A stretch of 64,000 nucleotides of DNA from JADHLJ01 sp038146985 (GCA_038146985.1 JAYQSQ010000009.1:124001-188000); one strand, 5' to 3'. Positions 1 through 8,346 are shown, numbered from the stretch's first letter. The notes: a model not told the origin generated them from the sequence alone. Translations and numbers: made by a program.

Positions 1-128
1 TTCGAGGCGACCGGGCCGAGGTCATTGATGGCCACAACCTGAAGATCATCCCGGCCGCTTTCGTAAAGGGCCCGCAACACCAACCGCCCGATACGGCCGA
101 AACCGTTGATCGCCACTTTGACCGCCAT
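1..128 (-). CDS. gap: Glyceraldehyde-3-phosphate dehydrogenase, N-terminal part (cut by window edge)
   Basis: Only the first 42 codons are in the window; the gene runs off the left edge on the reverse strand. The start ATG lies at 128-126. The translation opens MAVKVAINGFGRIGR and continues to AINDLGPVAS, which is the Rossmann NAD-binding start of type I GAPDH (GFGRIGR glycine loop). The enzyme oxidises glyceraldehyde-3-phosphate in glycolysis or the Calvin cycle, in the cytoplasm. It sits 33 bp downstream of tkt on the same strand. A tkt-gap order is common in proteobacteria and suggests co-transcription. The catalytic cysteine lies outside the window. Confidence 0.93.
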   Translation of the reverse strand, partial: MAVKVAINGFGRIGRLVLRALYESGRDDLQVVAINDLGPVAS

Positions 129-161
129 GAAAAACCTCCCGCTTTCTAGGTTTCTTGTGAG

Positions 162-2189
162 TTACTGGCCACCGAGGGCCGATTTCGCGGCGGCGGCGAC
201 GCCCTCCGCGGTGATTCCGAAATGCTTGTAGAGTTCATCCGCCGGCGCGCTGGCACCGAAGCTCGACATGCCTACGAACCGGCCATTCTCGCCCAGGAGC
301 CGGTCCCAGCTCTGGCGGATACCGGCCTCAACAACGACCCGGGCTCTGCCTGGCGCGACGACCGAGTCCCGATAGCCGGCGTCCTGTTCCATGAACTTCT
401 CGTAACAAGGCATGGAGACGACAACCGTTCCGATCCCCTTGGCATGGAGGAGTTCCTGTGCTTCCACCGCGATTGATACCTCCGAACCGGTGGCAATGAG
501 CGTCACCTGAGGGTCGCCGGCGCTTTTCCTGAGGACATAGCCCCCGCGTGCCGACAGGTTCCCTTTGTCGGGACCGGTACAAAGCTGCGGCAAGCCTTGA
601 CGTGTCAAAGCGATTACCGACGGGGTGTTCGGCGTTTCCAATGCGGCTAGCCAGCATTCCGCCGTCTCGACCGCGTCGGCGGGCCGGTAGACGTTGAGAT
701 TCGGGATCGCCCTCAGCGCCGCCAGATGCTCCACCGGCTGATGAGTGGGCCCGTCCTCGCCAAGGCCGATGGAATCATGGGTCATCACGAAGATCGAGCG
801 GATCTCCATCAGCGCCGCGAGCCGGATCGACGGCCGGCAATAGTCGGTGAAGACCAGAAAGGTCGCGCCGTAGGGGATCACGCCGCCATGCAGGGCCATG
901 CCGTTCATCGCCGCCGCCATCGCATGCTCGCGCACGCCATAATGAAGGTAGGTGCCGGCGGGATTGCCCTGGTCGAGAACCGCATGGGCCTTGGTTTTGG
1001 TGTTGTTCGAGCCGGTAAGGTCGGCCGAGCCGCCCAGCAGCTCCGGCAGCACTGGCGTGATCGCCTCCAGCGCCATTTGCGAGGCAACACGGGTCGCCAC
1101 TTTCGGCGGATCGGCGAACAGCGCGTTCTTATGCGCGAGAACGGCATCCGCGACGGCGGTGGGAAGCGCACCGTCCATCGCCGCCTTGAAGGCGCCTCTG
1201 GTCGTCGCGTCGACCTTCGCCAGCCGGCCGCCCCAGCTGTTATGCGCCTCCGCCCCTCGGGCACCGATCTCGCGCCAGGCCGACAGCACGTCATTTGGAA
1301 TAACGAACGGGTCATGTGGCCAGTGCAAGGCTTCGCGGGTAAGCGCGATTTCATCCGCGCCGAGCGGAGCGCCGTGCGAACCGGCGGTTCCCCCCTTGTT
1401 CGGCGCGCCGTAGCCGATGGTGGTCTTTGCCGCGATGAGTGACGGTTTGTCGGATGCCTTCCTGGCTTCCGCAATCGCCGCGGCTATGGCGTCCGGATCA
1501 TGCCCGTCAACCGCAAGCGTGTGCCATCCCAGCGCCTTGAAGCGGGCGATTTGATCGTCGGAAACGGTAAGACTGGTCGGCCCGTCGATGGATATCCCGT
1601 TGTCATCGAACAGCACGATCAGCTTGCCGAGTCCGAGATGTCCGGCAAGCGAAGCGGCTTCGTGGCTGATGCCTTCCATCAGACAGCCGTCACCGGCAAT
1701 ACAATACGTGTAGTGATCGACGAGACCGCCGCCGAACCGCGCCGACAGATGGCGCTCCGCCAAGGCCATGCCGACCGCGTTGGCGAGACCTTGACCGAGC
1801 GGGCCGGTGGTCGTCTCGATGCCGCCGGCAACACCATATTCCGGATGACCGGCGGTCTTGGCTCCGAGCTGCCGGAACTTTCGAAGCTCATCGATCGTCA
1901 TCTCCTCGTATCCTGTCAGATAAAGGAGTGCGTAGAGCAGCATCGAGCCGTGGCCGGCGGAGAGCACGAAGCGGTCGCGGTCGGCCCAGTCCGGCGCCTT
2001 GGGATCGAACTTCAGAAACCTGGAGAAAAGGACCGTCGCGACGTCGGCCATGCCCATGGGCATTCCCGGGTGCCCTGAATTCGCCTGCTGCACCGCGTCC
2101 ATGGACAATGCCCGGATCGCGTTCGCGAGCTTGGGGTGTTCGACGGCCCCAGGGGCGCCGCTGCCGGAAGAAGTGGTGGTTGAATTCAT
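162..2189 (-). CDS. tkt: Transketolase
   Basis: A 675-residue thiamine-diphosphate enzyme that moves two-carbon ketol units in the pentose phosphate or Calvin pathway; its length is normal for the family. The N-terminal domain shows the substrate-site motif GHPGMPMGMADVATVLF and the ThDP/Mg loop GDGCLMEG. The middle domain shows HDSIGLGEDGPTHQPVEH, the transketolase signature. The reading frame stays open upstream to about 2510, but the homologous part begins just after MNSTTTSSGSGAPGAVEHPK, so the ATG at 2189 is chosen; the extra 107 codons look non-coding. gap follows 33 bp downstream, which suggests a central-carbon operon. Confidence 0.95.
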   Translation of the reverse strand: MNSTTTSSGSGAPGAVEHPKLANAIRALSMDAVQQANSGHPGMPMGMADVATVLFSRFLKFDPKAPDWADRDRFVLSAGHGSMLLYALLYLTGYEEMTIDELRKFRQLGAKTAGHPEYGVAGGIETTTGPLGQGLANAVGMALAERHLSARFGGGLVDHYTYCIAGDGCLMEGISHEAASLAGHLGLGKLIVLFDDNGISIDGPTSLTVSDDQIARFKALGWHTLAVDGHDPDAIAAAIAEARKASDKPSLIAAKTTIGYGAPNKGGTAGSHGAPLGADEIALTREALHWPHDPFVIPNDVLSAWREIGARGAEAHNSWGGRLAKVDATTRGAFKAAMDGALPTAVADAVLAHKNALFADPPKVATRVASQMALEAITPVLPELLGGSADLTGSNNTKTKAHAVLDQGNPAGTYLHYGVREHAMAAAMNGMALHGGVIPYGATFLVFTDYCRPSIRLAALMEIRSIFVMTHDSIGLGEDGPTHQPVEHLAALRAIPNLNVYRPADAVETAECWLAALETPNTPSVIALTRQGLPQLCTGPDKGNLSARGGYVLRKSAGDPQVTLIATGSEVSIAVEAQELLHAKGIGTVVVSMPCYEKFMEQDAGYRDSVVAPGRARVVVEAGIRQSWDRLLGENGRFVGMSSFGASAPADELYKHFGITAEGVAAAAKSALGGQ

Positions 2190-2836
2190 GTGCCGTTCCG
2201 CCGTTATGTCCCGGGCGTCCGCTTGACGATCGACGGACTTGAACACGGATACTCTCGGAGGCGCCCAGGGGTCTGACGACACTGTCACCGGCGCCTCGGA
2301 CGCGCGTGATAAATGCCCCGCCCGGCTTATTGGCGTCAACCGTCGAATCCATGGTTGGACCACGCAAGATGAGGGTGGGTCCAAAGAAGTTCGACATCCC
2401 GATCGACAGCGACGGGTTTGGGAGCGCAATCCGGTTTTCGCCGCCAGTTCGCGCGGTCGTTTCGATTCCCGGAGCAATGCCTTAAAGCCAAACGATTCAT
2501 TCCTATCCATGCGGCCCGATCGAGCGGGCCCGGAACCCGCCCGGACCGATCATCGCCGACGTTTTGGAGCCGCCGTATCCCGGTCTTGATGGTTGCGTGG
2601 TTTTCGGCGTCCCTCAGTCACAAAAGGCCGTTCGACGTGTTTCGCGGCGGTATCTAGAAGGGCCCGACGGCCTGGGCCGCCCGAATCGAGCGGACGGGGC
2701 CTTTTCCCACATCTCTTGATCCGCCCCTGAGTCGATATCGCGCAAGGGTTGCTTGATTGACGGGGCGCACACCGCCTCGGTATGCTTCCGGCGCGTTCAA
2801 CAAAGCCGGTTTCATGGATCGCCGGGACAGTGCAGC
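2190..2836. other. Divergent intergenic region between tkt and the DUF4164-like gene
   Basis: This 647-bp stretch holds no convincing gene; open frames here have no recognisable protein features. It must contain the tkt promoter on the reverse strand, which I could not place confidently. Near the right end is a good sigma-70-type promoter (2757-2786). A hairpin pairs 2658-2666 with 2695-2703 (one internal mismatch) and ends in four T residues. It resembles a weak forward-strand terminator, yet no forward-strand gene precedes it. Confidence 0.5.
2757..2786 (+). promoter_or_regulatory. Sigma-70-type promoter for DUF4164-zapA
   Basis: A TTGACG -35 box (2757-2762) and a TATGCT -10 box (2781-2786) are separated by 18 bp, about 50 bp upstream of the ATG at 2837. 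The predicted transcription start is near 2793. Both boxes are close to consensus, and the position fits the short two-gene unit that follows. Confidence 0.55.
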
Positions 2837-3058
2837 ATGAATGATATGGAAGAAGCTGTGGAACGGCTGGACCGGGCTGTCGACCGCCTGGAAGCGTCGC
2901 TCGCCGCCGCCTTGGGCAGGGGCAGCAGTTCAAGCGCGTTGGCGGCTGAATTGGCGGCGGCGAAACGCGACTATGCCGCTTTGGCGGAGACCACGGACGA
3001 GGTCAGCGCTAAACTCGACAAGGCGATCGGCCGCCTGAAGTTCGTTCTGGAAACCTGA
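2837..3058 (+). CDS. DUF4164-like coiled-coil protein preceding ZapA
   Basis: A 73-residue, probably all-helical protein starting MNDMEEAVERLDRAVDRLEA. It has heptad-like leucines and many Ala, Glu and Lys residues throughout and ends in GRLKFVLET. It carries no signal peptide or membrane segment. It resembles the small DUF4164 coiled-coil family found directly upstream of zapA in alphaproteobacteria. It lies 3 bp before zapA and shares its promoter, so a role at the division ring with ZapA is a reasonable inference, but no biochemical role is known to me. The ATG at 2837 is preferred because the coiled coil begins immediately after it. Confidence 0.7.
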   Translation: MNDMEEAVERLDRAVDRLEASLAAALGRGSSSSALAAELAAAKRDYAALAETTDEVSAKLDKAIGRLKFVLET

Positions 3059-3061
3059 GCG

Positions 3062-3382
3062 ATGGCCCAGGTCGAGATTTCCATCAACGGTCAATCCTAC
3101 AGGATCGCGTGCGAGGACGGTCAGGAACAGCGACTCGGTGAATTGGCCCGCATGGTCGACGCCCATGTGGGCGACCTGGTGGAGCAGATCGGCCAGGTCG
3201 GCCAAACCCGCCTTCTGGTCATGGCGTCGCTGCTGGTCGCCGATGAGCTAATGGAACTTCGCGAAACCGCCAGCGAGGTGAGCGAAGACGGCGACTCCCC
3301 GGACGCTCCGCGGGCCATCGAGGCGCTCAACAAGGTGTCAGGCCGGCTGGAGGCCATTGCGGAGCGGTTGGATCAGGCCTAA
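3062..3382 (+). CDS. zapA: Cell division protein ZapA
   Basis: A 106-residue ZapA family protein, which bundles and stabilises FtsZ protofilaments at midcell. The N-terminal part has the conserved pattern VEISINGQSYRIACEDGQEQ, followed by LGELARMVDAHVGDL and a long C-terminal helix (about residues 50-106) for dimerisation. The length is typical. It follows the DUF4164-like gene by 3 bp. A probable 6S RNA and 5-formyl-THF cyclo-ligase follow, which is the conserved proteobacterial arrangement and supports the assignment. Confidence 0.9.
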   Translation: MAQVEISINGQSYRIACEDGQEQRLGELARMVDAHVGDLVEQIGQVGQTRLLVMASLLVADELMELRETASEVSEDGDSPDAPRAIEALNKVSGRLEAIAERLDQA

Positions 3383-3447
3383 GGTCGAACAGGACGGTTG
3401 CTACGTGGTTCGACAGGTCGATTTATCTCTGGGGCTATAATTGATCC

Positions 3448-3560
3448 TTTGGGAGCTGCCTCTGTCGGGATCGAGGTTTCGGTACGCGGCGCCCACCTGC
3501 AATAGCAGGCCACAGAGGATATCCAGTACCACCGGCCAACGTGGCTTCCGTCCTTGCTTT
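3448..3560 (+). ncRNA. ssrS: 6S RNA, probable (ends approximate)
   Basis: The gap between zapA and the formyl-THF cyclo-ligase gene is the classic place for 6S RNA, which binds the sigma-70 RNA polymerase holoenzyme in stationary phase. A perfect TATAAT sits at 3436-3441, giving a start near 3448; no clear -35 box is visible. The segment folds back on itself: GGGAGC (3451-3456) pairs with GCTTCC (3544-3549), CCTCTGT (3459-3465) pairs with ACAGAGG (3512-3518), and an inner CCTGC/GCAGG hairpin lies around 3496-3509. That gives the long, bulged rod expected of 6S. The visible rod, about 100 nt, is shorter than usual, so the true 3' end may reach the start of the next gene. Confidence 0.65.
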
Positions 3561-3594
3561 CTTTCTCGCCCGGCATGCCGGAGAACCGGACCCC

Positions 3595-4194
3595 ATGACA
3601 TCGCCGACACACGAGACCGCCGACGTGGTGGCGGAGAAAGCGGCTTTACGTGCCTGGGCGGGCGAGCGTCGGGACGGGTTGAGGGCGGAAGCCGCCGACG
3701 CCGATCGGAAAATTGCCGACCTGTTCCTGAAGACCTGGTCGCCCCCTGCCGGCGCCGTGGTTTCGGCGTTCTGGCCGATCCGAAGCGAGCTGGATCTCAG
3801 GCCGCTGATCCGGCAACTCAGCGAAAGAGGTTGCCGGATCGGTTTGCCAGTTGTTGTCGCCAAACGCACCGCCCTCGTGTTCCGGGAGTGGAAGCCCGGG
3901 ACGGACCTTGTCGCGGCACGGTTCGGCGTTTCAGTGCCGCCCGACAGCGCGCCGGCCGTTGAGCCGGACTGGCTGCTGGTGCCGCTGCTAGCCTTCGACA
4001 AGGACGGATACCGGCTCGGCTATGGCGGTGGATTCTACGACATCACCTTGGCCGGGTTGCGGGCGCGGAAGTCGGTTTTCGCCATCGGCACCGCCTATGA
4101 CGGCCAGGAGGTGAACCGCGTGCCCCAGACGCCCGACGATGCCCGGCTGGATGCGATCCTGACCGACAAACGTGTCCTCATCATGGAGCCTTGA
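3595..4194 (+). CDS. 5-formyltetrahydrofolate cyclo-ligase
   Basis: A 199-residue cytoplasmic enzyme that converts 5-formyl-THF to 5,10-methenyl-THF using ATP, recycling folate. The family signature is near the C-terminus: VPLLAFDKDGYRLGYGGGFYD, with the Gly-rich YGGGFYD nucleotide loop. Earlier, FWPIRSELDLRPLI matches the folate-binding part. The ATG at 3595 is chosen because an earlier in-frame GTG at 3541 would overlap the putative 6S RNA and add residues unlike the family. It overlaps no neighbour, and the YmdB-type gene begins 5 bp after its stop. Confidence 0.9.
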   Translation: MTSPTHETADVVAEKAALRAWAGERRDGLRAEAADADRKIADLFLKTWSPPAGAVVSAFWPIRSELDLRPLIRQLSERGCRIGLPVVVAKRTALVFREWKPGTDLVAARFGVSVPPDSAPAVEPDWLLVPLLAFDKDGYRLGYGGGFYDITLAGLRARKSVFAIGTAYDGQEVNRVPQTPDDARLDAILTDKRVLIMEP

Positions 4195-4198
4195 TGCG

Positions 4199-5014
4199 AT
4201 GCGAGTGCTTTTTCTGGGTGATATCGTCGGACGTAGCGGCCGGCGGGCGGTGCTGGAACACCTGCCGGAACTGAAGCGCCGTCTCGAGCCCGATTTCATC
4301 GTCATCAACGGCGAGAATGCCGCTGGCGGTTTCGGCATCACCGAGAAGATCTGTAACGAGCTTTTCGATGCCGGCGCGGATGTGATCACGACCGGCAATC
4401 ACGTCTGGGATCAGCGCGAGATCGTGGAATGCATCGACCGGGAGCCGCGGCTGATCCGGCCCATCAATTTCCCCGTCGACACCCCCGGGCGCGGCTCCGG
4501 ACTCTTCGAGACGCGGGACGGGCGGCTGGTGCTGGTCGTCAACGTGATGCTGCGGCTTTTCATGGATCCGCTCGACGATCCCTTCGACGCGCTGGAGCGG
4601 GTCCTGGAGGACTCACCGCTTGGTGCGGCGGCGGATTTCATTCTCGTCGACATGCACGGTGAGGCCACCAGCGAAAAAATGGCGTTCGGGCATTGCTTCG
4701 ATGGCCGGGTTTCCGCGGTGATCGGTACCCATACCCATGTACCGACAGCCGATGCGATGGTGCTGGCCACGGGGACCGCGTACCAAACCGATGCCGGCAT
4801 GTGTGGCGACTATGACTCCGTGATCGGTATGCAGAAGGACACCCCGATCCGTCGTTTCGTGACCAAGATGCCGGGGCCGCGCCTTGAAGCGGCTGAAGGA
4901 GAGGGGACGGTCTGCGGCGCGCTGGTTGTAAGCGACGATCGCACGGGATTGGCGCGGAGTATCGAGCCGGTTCGGGTCGGCGGTGTGCTTTCCGAGGCCT
5001 GGCCCACGGCTTGA
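4199..5014 (+). CDS. YmdB-family metallophosphoesterase (TIGR00282)
   Basis: A 271-residue calcineurin-like phosphoesterase of the YmdB family, members of which hydrolyse 2',3'-cyclic nucleotides in Bacillus. Metal-binding motifs run along the chain: LFLGDIVGRSGRR at the N-terminus, INGENAAGGFGIT, TTGNHVWDQREI, VDMHGEATSEK and GTHTHVPTADA. Together these supply the usual Asp, Glu, Asn and His ligands. No signal peptide is present, so the protein is cytoplasmic. It begins 5 bp after the cyclo-ligase stop and is probably in the same operon. It ends 13 bp from the convergent gene on the other strand. Confidence 0.88.
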   Translation: MRVLFLGDIVGRSGRRAVLEHLPELKRRLEPDFIVINGENAAGGFGITEKICNELFDAGADVITTGNHVWDQREIVECIDREPRLIRPINFPVDTPGRGSGLFETRDGRLVLVVNVMLRLFMDPLDDPFDALERVLEDSPLGAAADFILVDMHGEATSEKMAFGHCFDGRVSAVIGTHTHVPTADAMVLATGTAYQTDAGMCGDYDSVIGMQKDTPIRRFVTKMPGPRLEAAEGEGTVCGALVVSDDRTGLARSIEPVRVGGVLSEAWPTA

Positions 5015-5027
5015 ACGGTGGTGCGGT

Positions 5028-5513
5028 TCAGCCCCGCAGGCCGCTGATCGCTTCCAGTCCACTCACGATCTTATTGCCGATCTCGCCGGTCTCACCCTTC
5101 AGCCTGTTGGCGAGGACGCCGCGCAGCGCGTCGACATGGGCGCGGATGACGTCGATGTCATTTCTGGCCCGGGAACCGGGAGGCGTGCTGTCGAGATAGT
5201 GGTTCATGGAGGCGGCGATCCGGGCGACCAGGGGGTAGCCGAAATTCGCTCCCTCGCCGCGAAAGTCGTGCATGATCGAGAAAATTCTCTTCTCATGATC
5301 GGTCGGTTCGGCGCCGCCGGTGATCGCGTCGACAGCCGCCTGCAATTCCTCGATCTGAGGTTTCGTGGTTTCCGCCATGTCGATCGTGTCGATGACCTTC
5401 TGCGCGGCCTCTTCGGCCTTGGCGAGAAGATCGTCGTCGATCCGTGCGACCCCGCCGACCAGATCCTTCAATTTGTTGGGCGGATTAACAACCTCAAATG
5501 CCGGTTTGGCCAT
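5028..5513 (-). CDS. Hpt-like phosphotransfer protein paired with a response regulator
   Basis: A 161-residue, mostly helical soluble protein. Around residues 82-92 it carries HDFRGEGANFG, which resembles the Hpt phosphorylation motif H-x-x-K-G-x-x-x-x-x-G with Arg in place of Lys; His82 would be the phosphorylated residue. It lies downstream of, and on the same strand as, a receiver protein (43 bp gap). This supports a phosphorelay pair, but no kinase is in the window. The assignment rests on that motif and context, not on a family I recognise with certainty. The ATG at 5513 is used; the upstream extension to 5588 is Arg- and Pro-rich and looks non-coding. Confidence 0.6.
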   Translation of the reverse strand: MAKPAFEVVNPPNKLKDLVGGVARIDDDLLAKAEEAAQKVIDTIDMAETTKPQIEELQAAVDAITGGAEPTDHEKRIFSIMHDFRGEGANFGYPLVARIAASMNHYLDSTPPGSRARNDIDVIRAHVDALRGVLANRLKGETGEIGNKIVSGLEAISGLRG

Positions 5514-5556
5514 GACGGTACCCCTGGGGCTAGCGAAACGTGTTTTGCGCCGCGCC

Positions 5557-6063
5557 CTAGGCGGCGCTCGCATCCTGTCCGGCGGCACGCCGGTCCGGCC
5601 CTTCGAACGGTTCGACCTTCCTTCGGCGGTCCGGGCCGAAATAGGTTTTAGTGCGCACGAACTGGCGGGGATGCTCGATAACGGAGATCAATCGACGGTA
5701 CAGCGCCTTGGCGGATACCGGCTTGGCCATGAACTCGTTGATGCCGGCGTCCCTCGCTTCCGTGATCCGCGCCTTCTCGGTATGGCCGGTCACCATGATG
5801 ATCGGAAGGAAATTATCCGGGCTGTCCGGCGAGGTGCGCACCCATTTCACCAAAGCCAGCCCGTCTTCGGGTTCCATGATCCAGTCGGTGATGACCAGGT
5901 CGATACTGAAGTCGCGAATTTTCGAGATGGCATGTTCGCCGTCGCGGCCGTCATAAATATTGACAACCCCGAAGGCTTGTAAAATCGCTCGAATCAGTTC
6001 CCGCATGTTTTGATTGTCGTCGACGATCAGAACCGAAAGTCGCTGTAACCGCGCCTCTTGCAT
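5557..6063 (-). CDS. CheY-like response regulator with GPDRR tail
   Basis: A 168-residue protein with one receiver domain (residues about 8-130) and a short tail, and no DNA-binding or enzymatic output domain. The acidic pair is Asp15-Asp16, the phospho-acceptor is Asp60 (LVITDWIM), the switch Thr is in IIMVTGH, and the invariant Lys is in FMAKPVS near residue 114. The tail has two GPDRR motifs (about 143-147 and 155-159), a pattern seen in some alphaproteobacterial single-domain regulators. It probably exchanges phosphate with the Hpt-like protein encoded just downstream. Its target is unknown. Confidence 0.85.
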   Translation of the reverse strand: MQEARLQRLSVLIVDDNQNMRELIRAILQAFGVVNIYDGRDGEHAISKIRDFSIDLVITDWIMEPEDGLALVKWVRTSPDSPDNFLPIIMVTGHTEKARITEARDAGINEFMAKPVSAKALYRRLISVIEHPRQFVRTKTYFGPDRRRKVEPFEGPDRRAAGQDASAA

Positions 6064-6374
6064 TCGGCCTTGCTCCCGCGATCGGTGTTATCTATTCCCG
6101 GGCTTCCGAGGCAGTCGGGACGGTCTAAAACCGCCGATCTCTCACCCTTGTTTAAGGCAGACCCTATCAGAAACCCTCCGCAATAGAAAATCCCCAGAAA
6201 TCATGATGCCTCGCCGGTCGGGTTCACGCCGCGCCCGCGATGATCTTCGTCATATTGCCGCCCAAATTAGCGGCTATCTGTCCGCCGGTCGAAGATGCGG
6301 TGTGTTACCACATCTGGTATAGAGGTGGCGTGGCATCACAAGTTCCGCCCATCAAACTACGCCGGAATGGAAGC
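6064..6374. other. Divergent intergenic region upstream of the response regulator and yebC
   Basis: No supported gene lies in these 311 bp. The region must hold promoters for the response regulator (reverse) and yebC (forward). The palindromic ACCACATCTGGTA motif at 6307-6319, described separately, lies within it. I could not assign clear -35 and -10 boxes. Confidence 0.4.
6307..6319 (+). repeat. Palindromic 13-mer ACCACATCTGGTA, copy 1
   Basis: The motif has ACCA and TGGT arms around CATC. An identical copy lies at 27647-27659, also in an intergenic region upstream of a forward-strand operon. This copy is 56 bp before the yebC start. It looks like a regulator binding site, but I cannot name the regulator. 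Confidence 0.4.
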
Positions 6375-7121
6375 ATGGCAGGTCACTCACAATTCAAGAA
6401 CATCATGCACCGCAAGGGTGCACAGGATAAAAAGCGCGCCAAGGTTTTCACCCGGCTGATTAGGGAATTGACGGTCGCGGCGAAAATTGGCGCCGATCCG
6501 GACGCCAATCCAAGGCTGCGGTCCGCGATGGCCGCGGCGCGGGCCGCGAACATGCCCAAGGACAATATCGAGCGGGTCCTGAAGAAGGCGGCGGGTGGCG
6601 ACGACGACACCGTCTATGACGAAATCCGGTACGAAGGATACGGCCCGGGTGGGGTGGCGCTTATCGTCGACACCTTGACCGACAACCGGAACCGGACCGC
6701 CTCGGAAGTCCGCGCGGCTTTCTCGAAATACGGCGGCAATCTGGGCGAGACCAACAGTGTCAGCTTCATGTTCGACAGGGTCGGCCAGTTGATCTACCCG
6801 GCAGATGTCGCGTCCAGTGACGATGTCTTCGAAGCGGCGCTCGAAGCCGGTGCCGACAACGTCGACTCAACCGCTGAGTCGCATGAAATCACCTGTCAGC
6901 CGGAGGATTTCAACACGGTGCGCGAGGCTCTGGAGGAACGGTTGGGTGAACCCGAGACTGCGGGCCTTGCCTGGAAACCCCAGAACACCGTCGCCCTAAA
7001 CGAGGATCAGGCCAGCACCATGTTGAAGCTGCTCGATGTGCTCGACGAATGCGACGACGTTCAAACCGTCTCGGCGAACTTCGATATTGCCGACGACATT
7101 CTCGTCAAGCTGACGGCGTAG
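6375..7121 (+). CDS. yebC: YebC/PmpR family protein (TACO1 family)
   Basis: A 248-residue cytoplasmic protein of the YebC/TACO1 family, known as a transcription regulator (PmpR) in Pseudomonas and as a translation factor for proline-rich stretches in other bacteria. The hallmark N-terminus MAGHSQFKNIMHRKGAQDKK is present, as is the central EIRYEGYGPGGVALIVD with SKYGGNLGETNSVSF. The ATG at 6375 is fixed by this N-terminus; the frame extends upstream but without similarity. It precedes ruvC by 11 bp, the conserved yebC-ruvCAB order. Confidence 0.94.
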   Translation: MAGHSQFKNIMHRKGAQDKKRAKVFTRLIRELTVAAKIGADPDANPRLRSAMAAARAANMPKDNIERVLKKAAGGDDDTVYDEIRYEGYGPGGVALIVDTLTDNRNRTASEVRAAFSKYGGNLGETNSVSFMFDRVGQLIYPADVASSDDVFEAALEAGADNVDSTAESHEITCQPEDFNTVREALEERLGEPETAGLAWKPQNTVALNEDQASTMLKLLDVLDECDDVQTVSANFDIADDILVKLTA

Positions 7122-7132
7122 AGGAAGCGGAG

Positions 7133-7726
7133 ATGGCAAGCGTCGCCGTGATGCGTTTTCTCGGTCTGGATCCCGGACTCCGTCGAACCGGCTGGGGCGT
7201 GATTGACTGCGCGGGAAGCCGCCTGGTGCACGTTGCTAACGGCGTGATCGGATCGGACGCGGAGAAAACCATCGCCGAACGCCTTGTGGAACTGCATTCG
7301 GGGGTTCTGGAGATCATCGACCGGTATCGTCCGGATGCCGCGGCGGTCGAGGAAACCTTTGTGAACAAGAATCCGGAATCGACCCTCAAGCTGGGATTGG
7401 CGCGGGGGGCGATCCTGCTGGCACCCGCGCTGCAGGGGCTGCCGGTTTCGGAATATGCCCCGAACCGGGTGAAAAAGTCGGTGGTCGGCGCGGGGCACGC
7501 CAACAAGGACCAGGTCCAGCTGATGGTCTCCAAGCTTCTGCCGGGGGTCGCGCTCGCGAACCCGGATGCCGCGGACGCGCTTGCGGTCGCGATCTGTCAC
7601 GCCCATTTCGCGCAAACCCACCGCTCCATCGGAATGGCTCCGCCACCGAAAAGCCGTCGTGCCGACCCGGGTAGTGGCATGCAACGGGCGATCGCCGCGG
7701 CGCTTGCCAGGGAGGCCGGACAATGA
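7133..7726 (+). CDS. ruvC: Holliday junction resolvase RuvC
   Basis: A 197-residue endonuclease that cuts Holliday junctions after RuvAB branch migration. The RNase H-like acidic residues are visible: Asp in RFLGLDPGLRRTGWG, Glu in AAVEETFVNKNPEST, and the C-terminal acidic pair in ANPDAADALAVAICH. The start at 7133 is supported by the purine-rich GAGGAAGCGGAG just upstream; an alternative ATG at 7151 would shorten the chain by six residues. The stop overlaps the ruvA start by 4 bp (ATGA), indicating translational coupling. Confidence 0.95.
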   Translation: MASVAVMRFLGLDPGLRRTGWGVIDCAGSRLVHVANGVIGSDAEKTIAERLVELHSGVLEIIDRYRPDAAAVEETFVNKNPESTLKLGLARGAILLAPALQGLPVSEYAPNRVKKSVVGAGHANKDQVQLMVSKLLPGVALANPDAADALAVAICHAHFAQTHRSIGMAPPPKSRRADPGSGMQRAIAAALAREAGQ

Positions 7727-8346
7727 TCGGCAAGCTGAAAGGCGTATTGGACAGCCACCGCGACGATGGAGCGATTATCGATGTCGGCGGTGTCGGCTAT
7801 CTGATCTTCGCGTCCTCCCGAACGCTCGGTCAATTGGGTGATCCCGGCAGCCCGGTTCAGGTCCATGTCGAGACCCATGTCCGCGAGGACCACATCCATC
7901 TCTACGGTTTTTCGAGCGAGGCCGAGCGGCGCTGCTTTCAATTGCTGCAAACGGTCCAGGGCGTCGGCGCCAAGGCGGCCTTGGCGATTCTTTCGGCTCT
8001 GTCGCCCGACGAGGTCATGCATTCCGTGGCCGCCCAGGACAAGACCATGCTGACCCGGGCGGATGGTGTGGGCCCGAAACTGGCGACCCGCATCGTCAAC
8101 GAGTTGAAGGACAAGGCCGCGGGGTTCTCCCTAGGAAGCGCGCTCGCCGGCACAAAGGGCGGCAAGGCGACCGCGCCTCAGCCGGCCGATGCCGGCCCGG
8201 CCGACGATGCGGTCTCCGCACTGGTGAATCTGGGGTACGGCCGGTCCGAGGCCTATGCGGCGGTCGTCGCCGCGAGTCGGTCACTGGGGGATGGCGCGGC
8301 GCTTGACCGGCTGATCTCGACCAGCCTGCGGGAGTTGGCGTCTTGA
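7723..8346 (+). CDS. ruvA: Holliday junction branch migration protein RuvA
   Basis: A 207-residue protein whose tetramers bind four-way junctions and load the RuvB motor. Domain I opens MIGKLKGVLDSHRDDGAIIDV. Domain II carries helix-hairpin-helix motifs (VQGVGAKAALAILS and ADGVGPKLATRIVNELKD). A flexible Gly/Ala/Pro linker (about residues 140-160) leads to domain III, ending LISTSLRELAS, which contacts RuvB. It overlaps both ruvC and ruvB by 3-4 bp, so the three genes are coupled in one operon. Confidence 0.95.
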   Translation: MIGKLKGVLDSHRDDGAIIDVGGVGYLIFASSRTLGQLGDPGSPVQVHVETHVREDHIHLYGFSSEAERRCFQLLQTVQGVGAKAALAILSALSPDEVMHSVAAQDKTMLTRADGVGPKLATRIVNELKDKAAGFSLGSALAGTKGGKATAPQPADAGPADDAVSALVNLGYGRSEAYAAVVAASRSLGDGAALDRLISTSLRELAS

